Below, one piece after another: positions 1 through 4,486 of a stretch of DNA of 5,010 nt; position 1 is the stretch's first letter, and each line of letters starts with the position of its first letter. The notes under the pieces were generated by a model, which worked only from the letters and a program-made list of their open reading frames with translations, searched no databases and was not told the origin of the DNA. This DNA is from CAZVPZ01 sp964629245 (GTDB lineage: Archaea > Nanohalarchaeota > Nanosalinia > Nanosalinales > Nanosalinaceae). The DNA is taken from the NCBI GenBank assembly GCA_964629245.1, contig CAZVPZ010000040.1, forward strand, positions 1 to 5,010. The letters run 5' to 3'. The translations under genes were made by a program, and so were the position numbers.

Positions 1-28
1 GACGCGGGTTCAAATCCCGCGCTCCGCG
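1..28 (+). tRNA. tRNA gene, 3' part only (identity not assignable)
   Basis: The window opens inside a tRNA. Bases 4-20 form a perfect T arm: 5-bp stem GCGGG/CCCGC around the loop TTCAAAT, which matches the universal TTCRANN pattern. The next seven bases, GCTCCGC (21-27), are the 3' acceptor strand, so the unseen 5' strand should read GCGGAGC or close to it. G28 would be the discriminator base. No CCA is encoded, which is usual in archaea. The anticodon lies upstream of the window. A discriminator G is seen in archaeal Ser, Asp, Asn and some Arg tRNAs, so identity stays open. The preceding GAC fits the end of an ordinary variable loop. Confidence 0.85.
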
Positions 29-144
29 CTCTTCTCGTATGCGAAGAGTGCTCGAACAGCGTTTGGATTCAAACGCTGTGTTCCGCGACTTCCGATTCGG
101 TGCATCGCTCTAACAGGATTCGAGTTCGAATCCTGCCCCCCCTG
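26..144 (+). repeat. Two tandem, diverged 57-59 base units of paired hairpins after the tRNA
   Basis: Two units follow the tRNA. Unit 1 has hairpin A at 26-51 (9 bp, GCGCTCTTC with GAAGAGTGC, one G-U pair) and hairpin B at 56-79 (10 perfect bp, loop GATT). Unit 2 has a weaker hairpin A at 85-108 (GCGA/TCGC closing stem) and hairpin B at 114-135 (10-base perfect inverted repeat CAGGATTCGA/TCGAATCCTG). Both units begin with CCGCG, share GCTCGAACAG (50-59) versus GCTCTAACAG (107-116), and end hairpin B in CTG. Inside hairpin B many bases differ, yet pairing is kept on both sides. The loops resemble tRNA T-loops (GATTCAAAC, GTTCGAATCC), and their centres lie about 56 bases apart, in register with the tRNA's own T arm. 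Neither unit can be completed into a cloverleaf. Degenerate tRNA 3'-end duplications or a small structured RNA are both possible. Confidence 0.55.
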
Positions 145-154
145 TTTTTCGGGG
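136..154 (+). terminator. T-run terminator of the tRNA/hairpin transcript
   Basis: A pyrimidine-rich stretch of seven C ends in TG and then five T (145-149), directly after the last hairpin. Archaeal RNA polymerase typically stops at such T-runs. CCCC at 139-142 can also pair with GGGG at 151-154. The site lies just outside the stop codon of the convergent gene (TGA at 158-156 on the minus strand), so it would keep + strand transcription out of that gene. Called by pattern only. Confidence 0.45.
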
Positions 155-155
155 T

Positions 156-797
156 TCATGTAAAGCCCTCGTATCCTGCGTCGTCATCGTCGAAACCGTC
201 CATCTGTTCTCCCGCGCTTTCCCTTTCTTCTATACCGCCGTCCTCATCAGATAGTGTGAAGTTGGCGGACTCGTCAAGTAGTTCCTGGCCGAGTTCAAGT
301 ATCTCCCTGTTGTCCGCGTCCTCGGGGATTTCGAGCCCGCCTGCACCATCTTCCTCAACTATCTCGAGAAGTTCTTCCACCTGTTCCGCGACGTAGAGGT
401 AGGGATGGGCGGCCGGACCGTAGAAGTACCGTGTCCCCCGCCCGCCTCCAGTTATCTCGACAAGGCCGTGTTCGTCCATATCGCGGAGAATATTGGAAAT
501 CTCGGGCTGGTGGAGAGGCCTGTCCTCCGCGAACTCTCCCTGTTTGAGGTCGGGATGCAGTGAGAGGAAGAGCTCCGCCTCGTGGATGTTCTCGAACCGG
601 TAGGGACCGGTCCCGTTGCCGTGGATCTCTCTGACCGTATCGAAACGTTCCCAGAACTCGCCCCCGAGCCCGGCTACGTCGCCGTACTCGAGTTCACCGC
701 CGTACTCCCGATCGAAGTAGCGCGGACCGAAATCACCCGAGTGAAGCGCCTCTGTCAGCTCGTAGAACTCGAAACCTGTCACTGTTTCGCCAGTCAT
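156..797 (-). CDS. Acidic winged-helix-like protein, putative regulator
   Basis: A 213-residue soluble protein that I do not recognise as a named family. Residues about 70-128 look like a winged helix: helix IHEAELFLSLHPD (71-83), a likely recognition helix PEISNILRDMDEHGLVE (98-114), and a glycine/arginine wing (115-125) followed by a Tyr/Phe strand. A leucine- and glutamate-rich helix (134-150) could mediate dimerisation. The N-terminal 65 residues are aromatic and glycine-rich, and the C-terminus (150-213) is a strongly acidic tail containing FDDDD, typical of salt-adapted proteins. There is no signal peptide or membrane segment. The ATG at 797-795 is chosen because an AT-rich box sits 28 bases upstream and no ribosome-binding site is needed if the mRNA is leaderless. 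The gene lies downstream of csaA on the same strand but is separated from it by 105 bases with a strong inverted repeat. A DNA-binding role is inferred from the fold pattern only. Confidence 0.7.
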   Translation of the reverse strand: MTGETVTGFEFYELTEALHSGDFGPRYFDREYGGELEYGDVAGLGGEFWERFDTVREIHGNGTGPYRFENIHEAELFLSLHPDLKQGEFAEDRPLHQPEISNILRDMDEHGLVEITGGGRGTRYFYGPAAHPYLYVAEQVEELLEIVEEDGAGGLEIPEDADNREILELGQELLDESANFTLSDEDGGIEERESAGEQMDGFDDDDAGYEGFT

Positions 798-820
798 CAG
801 TTACAACATCTCGCTGAAAT

Positions 821-828
821 CTTAAATT
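821..828 (-). promoter_or_regulatory. TATA-like box for the winged-helix gene at 156-797
   Basis: On the minus strand this reads AATTTAAG within GTAATTTAAGATT, the most AT-rich patch of the gap. Its centre is about 28 bases before the ATG, the spacing expected if transcription starts at or next to the start codon. It gives this gene its own promoter. Confidence 0.45.
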
Positions 829-840
829 ACTGTAGCTATC

Positions 841-875
841 CGTCGACCGGTATGTCGCCGGTGTACTGGTCGACG
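841..875. repeat. 11-bp inverted repeat in the csaA downstream gap
   Basis: CGTCGACCGGT (841-851) pairs with ACTGGTCGACG (865-875) over 11 positions with one G-U wobble and a 13-base loop. On the minus strand it lies about 28-60 bases after the csaA stop and about 15-50 bases upstream of the TATA-like box of the next gene. It could be an RNA hairpin at the end of the csaA transcript or an operator for the gene at 156-797. No T-run follows it on the minus strand, so a classic terminator is not supported. Confidence 0.5.
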
Positions 876-902
876 ACGTATTCTATGGAACCCCTGACAC
901 TT

Positions 903-1226
903 TCAGTAGAGCTTTCCGCCGTCCGGGACCTCGCTGCCTGGAAAGACAAGCACGGGATTCCCGTTCTCGTCCGGAACGCCCACGGTCAGCGCCTCGGACA
1001 CGAAGCCGGCGATGTTGACCTCACCGAGGCCGGTCGCACAGAGCACCTGTCGTCCCTCGAGTTCGCCGAGCTCGTGGTTGTACAGGACTTGGGCCGCGCT
1101 CTTTACCTCGCGGTCGCCGAAATCTATCCAGAGCTTCGCCATCTTCGGCTTCCTGCATTCCTCGAACTCCTCTACTCTCAGTACCGTTCCCACCCTGAAC
1201 TCGTTTTCAAAGAGGTCTTCGGTCAT
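903..1226 (-). CDS. csaA: CsaA-like tRNA-binding OB-fold protein
   Basis: A 107-residue protein made of a single tRNA_bind OB-fold, the domain also found at the C-terminus of many methionyl-tRNA synthetases and in EMAP II/Arc1p. The order of motifs matches the stand-alone CsaA family: FRVGTVLRVEEFEECRKP (10-27), KLWIDFGDREVKSAAQV (31-47), ELEGRQVLCATGLG (55-68), FVSEALTVGVPDENG (75-89) and a final PDGGKLY. Its length equals that of typical CsaA (about 110 residues). Family members are homodimers that bind tRNA and were described in bacteria as export-related chaperones; the cellular role in archaea is not established. The ATG at 1226-1224 gives the family's usual N-terminus. The gene lies 39 bases after the double winged-helix gene on the same strand, and a TATA-like box in that gap suggests it can also be transcribed alone. 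Confidence 0.87.
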   Translation of the reverse strand: MTEDLFENEFRVGTVLRVEEFEECRKPKMAKLWIDFGDREVKSAAQVLYNHELGELEGRQVLCATGLGEVNIAGFVSEALTVGVPDENGNPVLVFPGSEVPDGGKLY

Positions 1227-1247
1227 GCTCTAGCTATTGGCGCCAGA

Positions 1248-1255
1248 TTTCTAAA
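1248..1255 (-). promoter_or_regulatory. TATA-like box for csaA
   Basis: The minus strand reads TTTAGAAA, preceded by an A-rich stretch (AAAAG), centred about 26 bases before the csaA ATG. No Shine-Dalgarno-like sequence precedes the ATG, which agrees with a leaderless start. The box lies in the 39-base gap after the upstream gene's stop codon, so co-transcription and independent transcription are both possible. Confidence 0.4.
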
Positions 1256-1265
1256 CTTTTCCTGT

Positions 1266-1901
1266 CTATAGGTTTGACTCCGCCCAGGCGTAGTCGCCGC
1301 CCGGTCCGGCAACAACCATCTCGTATACCTGTTCGGCCTCTTCTGCCAGCTCTACTCCCCCCGATTCGTAGGCTTTTTCCTCAAGGAAGCCGTTCCTGTA
1401 CATCAGGTCGAAAACCTCTGGATCCTCCAGGTTGAGTTCTTCCAGGGAGCCGTCCTGCTGGAGAACAGTCATCACCGGCAGCACGTCTTCCGAACCAAGG
1501 ACCCGGTATATCTCACCGATTGAACGCAGGTCATCAGGATAGAAGACGCCGTTCTCTATATCTTCCTCTTCGGTGTCAAAGGCAACCATGTCGGACTGGT
1601 AGATCTGCAACATCCCGGTCTCTGTACGGGTCGCCCAGTCCTGGCCGAAATCGGTGAGTTCGCCGTTCTCCATAAGCCCCCTGTCTTCGAGTTCGTCCCA
1701 GTAGTCTAGAACTCTCCGCTCTATGTTCTTTCCATCTCCCTTTCTCGTTGTGCTCTCAGATGTCTCGGCGAGATGCATTCCAATCTCGTTCAAGCCCTCG
1801 CCTTCTTTCGTCCTCCACCATATCTCGAACTCATCACCTCCAACAACGCTGTAGAGCTGGCCGAGCTCCTCGAGATAACTGTCTAGTTCTACCATTCCCA
1901 C
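1266..1901 (-). CDS. Acidic protein with two winged-helix-like halves, putative regulator
   Basis: About 210 residues, acidic, soluble, with no family I can name. Numbering from the internal ATG (1895), the protein has two related halves. The first (about 10-92) runs LGQLYSVVGGDEFEIWWRTK, a region with a predicted long helix (RVLDYWDELEDRGLME), then a short wing and LTDFGQDWA. The second (about 125-195) runs IGEIYRVLGSEDVLPVMTVL, a helix (EVFDLMYRNGFLEE), a wing, and VELAEEAEQVYEMV. Both halves share G-[QE]-[LI]-Y-x-V-[VL]-G, which points to an internal duplication. The start is ambiguous: a GTG at 1901-1899 lies exactly where a leaderless transcript from the TATA box would begin, and an ATG at 1895-1893 would have a leader of about six bases. 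It is divergent from the Nudix gene and upstream of csaA. DNA binding is inferred from the helix-wing pattern. Confidence 0.72.
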   Translation of the reverse strand: MGMVELDSYLEELGQLYSVVGGDEFEIWWRTKEGEGLNEIGMHLAETSESTTRKGDGKNIERRVLDYWDELEDRGLMENGELTDFGQDWATRTETGMLQIYQSDMVAFDTEEEDIENGVFYPDDLRSIGEIYRVLGSEDVLPVMTVLQQDGSLEELNLEDPEVFDLMYRNGFLEEKAYESGGVELAEEAEQVYEMVVAGPGGDYAWAESNL

Positions 1902-1976
1902 ATAGACGCTGGAGTCTAAAAAGTTATAAACCCGTTAGAGATCAGTTCTAAAAGCACGGAAGACTTACATTTCCAC
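1902..1976. promoter_or_regulatory. Divergent promoter region, regulator gene / Nudix gene
   Basis: This 75-base gap serves two divergent genes. On the minus strand TTTATAAC (1930-1923) is a good TATA box centred about 26 bases before the GTG of the regulator gene. On the + strand TTCTAAAA (1946-1953) is centred about 27 bases before the Nudix ATG. The first box also reads TTATAAA on the + strand and could serve the Nudix gene with a leader of about 25 bases. Neither gene has a clear ribosome-binding site. Confidence 0.55.
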
Positions 1977-2501
1977 ATGTCCAGAAGGAAACTCTTCTGC
2001 CCTTACTGTGGCAACAGGCTTGAAAGGAAACAGATAGATGGAAGGACGCGAGACTTCTGTCCCGACTGCGGCGAAGTCATCTGGAAGAACCCGGTGCCGG
2101 TTGCGGGAGTCGCGGTCGTAAAGGACGGAGAGGTACTTATGGTAAAACGAGGGATTGAGCCGGATAAGGGCCAGTGGAGCCTGCCCGCGGGATTCCTGGA
2201 GCACGATGAGGAGCCGAAGGTCGGCGCGGCACGGGAACTCGAGGAAGAGACCGGAGTCAGAGCTGGCCCGGATGACCTCGAATTTCTCGGCACCAGCCTG
2301 TTCGACCAGGAAGGCCGCGGCCACCTGCTGGCACTGGTATACAGCATAGAAGCCCCGAGGACAGCCGGAGAAGTAAAGTCAGGCTCCGACGCTGAAGATG
2401 CCCGCTTCTGGAAGCTGGAAGAACTGGAGGGATCTGGAGAGGTTCTCCGCGAGCACTATTCCTCGTTCGTCAGGAAGGCTATAGAGCAGAAACCAGACTA
2501 A
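1977..2501 (+). CDS. Nudix hydrolase with N-terminal zinc ribbon
   Basis: A 174-residue soluble enzyme. Residues 8-31 form a zinc ribbon with two CPxCG knuckles (Cys8/11 and Cys28/31), followed by the linker IWKNPVPVAGVAVV that leads into the Nudix fold. The Nudix box is complete at 72-94: Gly72, Glu78, Arg86-Glu87, Glu90-Glu91 and Gly93, matching G-x5-E-x7-REUxEExGU, which binds the metal ions for hydrolysis of a diphosphate linked to a nucleoside. Zinc-ribbon Nudix proteins include NADH pyrophosphatases (NudC) and ADP-ribose pyrophosphatases. The downstream SQPWPFPxS motif that marks NudC is absent, so the substrate cannot be named. The ATG at 1977 places the zinc ribbon at the very N-terminus, as in relatives. 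The kinase gene follows after 46 bases on the same strand. Confidence 0.93.
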   Translation: MSRRKLFCPYCGNRLERKQIDGRTRDFCPDCGEVIWKNPVPVAGVAVVKDGEVLMVKRGIEPDKGQWSLPAGFLEHDEEPKVGAARELEEETGVRAGPDDLEFLGTSLFDQEGRGHLLALVYSIEAPRTAGEVKSGSDAEDARFWKLEELEGSGEVLREHYSSFVRKAIEQKPD

Positions 2502-2508
2502 CGAAAAC

Positions 2509-2521
2509 TTTTTGAATATTC
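2509..2521 (+). promoter_or_regulatory. AT-rich TATA-like element for the kinase gene
   Basis: The stretch TTTTTGAATATTC lies between the Nudix stop and the kinase ATG, with its centre roughly 30 bases before ATG 2548. It decides the start: the upstream in-frame TTG at 2512 falls inside this element and so is a poor start. The element permits independent transcription of the kinase gene, but read-through from the Nudix gene is equally possible. Confidence 0.4.
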
Positions 2522-2547
2522 GCTACTTGCTAATAACAAGTGATTTG

Positions 2548-3411
2548 ATGGCGGCCGGAAGAGAAAGTGGAGAAACACCTGAAGTCAGGAAAGAGCTTGA
2601 AGATGCAGTCAACCACCCCTACTTCGAGGAACTGTTCGTGGAATCGGAGCAGATGAACAGCAGGAGCGGCACCTGGGTCGGCCGCTCGGGAGACCGGATA
2701 ATAAAGTTCTACGGCAAAAAGGATGGAAGGCATTTCGTTGTCGATTTCGCCAACAGGTGGAAGAACTTCAGGGAAAGCAATCGTGACTGGAGAATCCTGC
2801 TGGAGCCCGACACCGTTTCTGAGGAAGAGGCCAGACGCAATTCTGAGTACGCGCTGAAGAACCAGGAAGAGATGGGCATAAACGCACCCTACCCTATACA
2901 CCTTGACGAGGACTTCCGGAACCACCCACAGGACGATTTCGAGGAACTCGAGTACCTAAAAGGAGATCCACTGGCTGATCTGGTTGAGGATACTCCGCCT
3001 GAAGACCTCTACGACATATCCTTCGAGGTCGGACAAGTGATCCGGGATGTCCACGACAACGGGCATGCTCTCAGGGATCCTCATTTCGAGAATATCTGGG
3101 TGGAGGAGAACGGAATCGAGAACCCGGACGGATACACCGTGTACAACATCGACCTTGAGCACTTCGAGAGGGACGCCGAGTACGAGGACATGCTGGTCGA
3201 CCACCTGATGTTCAGCCGGGACGCACTTCTCCAAGAAAAGGAAAAGTCATACGCCCTCCTGGACGGTTACACTGACGGCTACGGAGAATCCCTCGGGAAG
3301 GAACTGGCTTTCAGCACATGGCTCTGGAGCGGCAAGAAGGCTGCTTACGACCGGGAAATCGGAGAAACAGGACGCATAGCTAGGAACTTCCTGAACTATA
3401 GCTTCAGATGA
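2548..3411 (+). CDS. Atypical Bud32/RIO/ABC1-like kinase
   Basis: A 287-residue soluble protein with a compact protein-kinase-like fold. A putative ATP-anchoring lysine is in RIIKFYG (Lys53). The catalytic loop is RDPHFENIWV with Asp177 and Asn182, preceded by VGQVIRDVHDNGHAL, and the metal-binding site is IDLE (Asp202) in place of DFG. The later stretch EDMLVDHLMFSRDAL resembles the EDKAVDLYVLERAL-type helix of Bud32 kinases, whereas D-P-H-x-x-N resembles ABC1/UbiB and lipopolysaccharide-kinase loops. The His of the HGD or HRD motif is replaced (LRD). The catalytic Asp, Asn and metal Asp are all present, so activity is plausible; the substrate is unknown. ATG 2548 is preferred over the in-frame TTG at 2512, which would overlap the promoter element. 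The stop overlaps the uppP stop by eight bases, tail to tail. Family placement is uncertain, but kinase-like identity is fairly firm. Confidence 0.75.
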   Translation: MAAGRESGETPEVRKELEDAVNHPYFEELFVESEQMNSRSGTWVGRSGDRIIKFYGKKDGRHFVVDFANRWKNFRESNRDWRILLEPDTVSEEEARRNSEYALKNQEEMGINAPYPIHLDEDFRNHPQDDFEELEYLKGDPLADLVEDTPPEDLYDISFEVGQVIRDVHDNGHALRDPHFENIWVEENGIENPDGYTVYNIDLEHFERDAEYEDMLVDHLMFSRDALLQEKEKSYALLDGYTDGYGESLGKELAFSTWLWSGKKAAYDREIGETGRIARNFLNYSFR

Positions 3412-4207
3412 GGATAGAGGCGAAGGAGAGGAGGGCGAGCAGGAAGCAGAGGTAGGCGACTTCTATCCTCTCCGCGATTTTCAGGACGATATCGATTGAG
3501 AGGTAGCCGACGACGAACGAGGTCGCGGCCGCGAGTAAAAGCATCGGGCTGAACTCGAAGCCAGAGAACAGGTTGAGGCCTATCTGTGCAACGAGGACCG
3601 CGGGGACGCTCATCAAGAAGGAGAGCCTGAAGGCGTCGTCAGAATCAAAGTCAAGGGCAAACAGGCCGAAAACAGTGGCTCCCGACCTGCTTATCCCCGG
3701 GATGACCGCCAGCCCCTGGAGAAAACCGACCTCGAAGCTGTCGAGAAGGTTTATATCTGCGTATCCTCTCGTCGCAGGTTTTCCTATCAGCTTGATGATT
3801 CCAGTGAGTACCAGTGCAAAACCTATGAATCCTGTGAAGACAGCGGGATTCGACGGAAGCGCATCCATACCAAGGAGATAGATGGCGCCACCCACCAGGC
3901 CGCTAGCGAGAGTGGAGAAGAACAGGAAGTTCAGGAGCGCGTACTCAGACGGTATTTTTTTCTTGTCAAAGAACTCCTCCGTGCATCTGGGAACGTCTTC
4001 AAGCACCCCCAAGAAGTCCCGTCTGAAGTAGGCCAGGGCAGCGAGCATCGTCCCTGTATGGAGGAAAATCGCGGCGTTGACAGATTCTGCGGGCGCGGAG
4101 CCCATCAACTGGGTCATGAAGAGCGCGATGACTGCCTCACTGCTTACAGGGAGCCACTCAGAGATCCCCTGGAGCGCGCCCAGTAAAACTGCGGTGGCCG
4201 GTTCCAT
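3404..4207 (-). CDS. uppP: Undecaprenyl/polyprenyl-diphosphate phosphatase (BacA/UppP family)
   Basis: A 267-residue integral membrane protein, close to the roughly 270 residues usual for BacA/UppP. It removes a phosphate from polyprenyl diphosphate so that the lipid carrier can be reused; in archaea the carrier serves surface glycan and protein glycosylation. Family signatures are QGISEWLPVSSEA (13-25) with Glu17, and PGISRSGAT (170-178) with Arg174, plus SFLMSVPAVL (196-205). Hydrophobic segments lie near 44-60, 91-113, 121-141, 196-215, 219-241 and 248-267. The SS-x-G-H histidine of bacterial enzymes is replaced: the sequence reads SSEAV, with Val26 at that site. ATG 4207 starts directly before the first signature loop. 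The gene is divergent from the eL40 gene across a symmetric promoter, and its stop overlaps the kinase stop. No other cell-wall gene is visible nearby. Confidence 0.93.
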   Translation of the reverse strand: MEPATAVLLGALQGISEWLPVSSEAVIALFMTQLMGSAPAESVNAAIFLHTGTMLAALAYFRRDFLGVLEDVPRCTEEFFDKKKIPSEYALLNFLFFSTLASGLVGGAIYLLGMDALPSNPAVFTGFIGFALVLTGIIKLIGKPATRGYADINLLDSFEVGFLQGLAVIPGISRSGATVFGLFALDFDSDDAFRLSFLMSVPAVLVAQIGLNLFSGFEFSPMLLLAAATSFVVGYLSIDIVLKIAERIEVAYLCFLLALLSFASILI

Positions 4208-4221
4208 GGAAGCTAGACGGT

Positions 4222-4260
4222 GGCGGAGCTTTTTTAGATTATATAAATCTAAGCACCGCC
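4222..4260. promoter_or_regulatory. Symmetric divergent promoter between uppP and the eL40 gene
   Basis: TTAGATT (4234-4240) and AATCTAA (4246-4252) are perfect inverted copies around ATATA, which makes an AT-rich palindrome readable as a TATA box on either strand. Outside it, GGCGGAGC (4222-4229) mirrors GCACCGCC (4253-4260) at seven of eight positions, offset by four extra T on the uppP side. The element is centred about 36 bases from the uppP ATG and about 42 from the eL40 ATG, which gives short leaders on both sides. One palindrome serving both directions is supported by sequence; shared use or a bound regulator is inference. Confidence 0.65.
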
Positions 4261-4270
4261 GGTAACCACA

Positions 4271-4275
4271 GAGGT
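4271..4275 (+). promoter_or_regulatory. Shine-Dalgarno-like GAGGT before the eL40 ATG
   Basis: GAGGT ends nine bases before ATG 4285. It is the clearest ribosome-binding-site-like sequence in the window; most other genes here appear leaderless. With a transcription start about 25 bases after the TATA palindrome (near 4270), it would sit at the very 5' end of the mRNA, so its use is uncertain. Confidence 0.4.
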
Positions 4276-4284
4276 CTTCAAACG

Positions 4285-4446
4285 ATGGCAGGAAAGTTCG
4301 AGGAAGCGGAGGAGCGCACGTTCAAGAACGTCTACATCTGCAGGAGATGCAACGCCCGGAACAGGACCAGGAACCCAGATAATACGTCGTGTCGAAAGTG
4401 CGGCTACCCTCACCTCAGGAAGAAGAACGAACAGTTCGCCGGCTAG
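4285..4446 (+). CDS. rpl40e: Large-subunit ribosomal protein eL40 (L40e)
   Basis: A 53-residue basic zinc-ribbon protein of the 50S subunit. Archaeal eL40 is about 50 residues and, unlike the eukaryotic form, is not fused to ubiquitin; this length fits. Visible signatures are EAEERTFKNVYIC (7-19), the zinc ligands Cys19, Cys22, Cys36 and Cys39, the core CNARN (22-26), and CRKCGYPHLRKKN (36-48). ATG 4285 gives the standard short N-terminus. The gene is divergent from uppP across the palindromic promoter, and the M24 peptidase gene starts 40 bases after its stop with its own TATA-like box. High Arg and Lys content contrasts with the acidic neighbours, as expected for an rRNA-binding protein. 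Confidence 0.93.
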   Translation: MAGKFEEAEERTFKNVYICRRCNARNRTRNPDNTSCRKCGYPHLRKKNEQFAG

Positions 4447-4455
4447 ACCCCACAG

Positions 4456-4463
4456 TTTCTTAA
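4456..4463 (+). promoter_or_regulatory. TATA-like box for the M24 peptidase gene
   Basis: TTTCTTAA is centred about 27 bases before ATG 4487, which fits a leaderless start. No Shine-Dalgarno-like sequence lies between them. The gap after the eL40 stop is only 40 bases, so read-through from the eL40 gene could also supply transcript. Confidence 0.4.
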
Positions 4464-4486
4464 CATCCATCGGGCACCAGACTCCT

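Noticed and set aside
29..144. A second and third tRNA gene in the hairpin region
   Set aside because: The T-arm-like motifs are present, but no matching 5' acceptor strand, D arm or anticodon arm can be placed at the right distance; the C-rich 3' side at 136-142 has no G-rich partner upstream.
1..144. Direct-repeat attachment site of an integrated element at the tRNA 3' end
   Set aside because: The units are only about 57 bases apart and similar rather than identical, and no integrase gene is in the window. Decayed remnants cannot be excluded, but an att site cannot be supported.
100..396. 98-codon serine-rich reading frame on the + strand
   Set aside because: The serine/proline-rich translation is what results from reading the complement of an acidic (Glu/Asp-rich) gene. 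It also crosses the T-run and the hairpins.
582..1271. 229-codon open reading frame on the + strand
   Set aside because: It runs antisense to all of csaA and part of the winged-helix gene. csaA shows clear family motifs on the other strand, whereas this translation shows no domain pattern; it reflects the low stop frequency opposite G+C-rich coding DNA.
2512..2547. TTG at 2512 as the kinase start (12 extra residues)
   Set aside because: The TTG lies inside the AT-rich promoter-like element, there is no ribosome-binding site before it, and the added residues bear no family motif; ATG 2548 is better placed.
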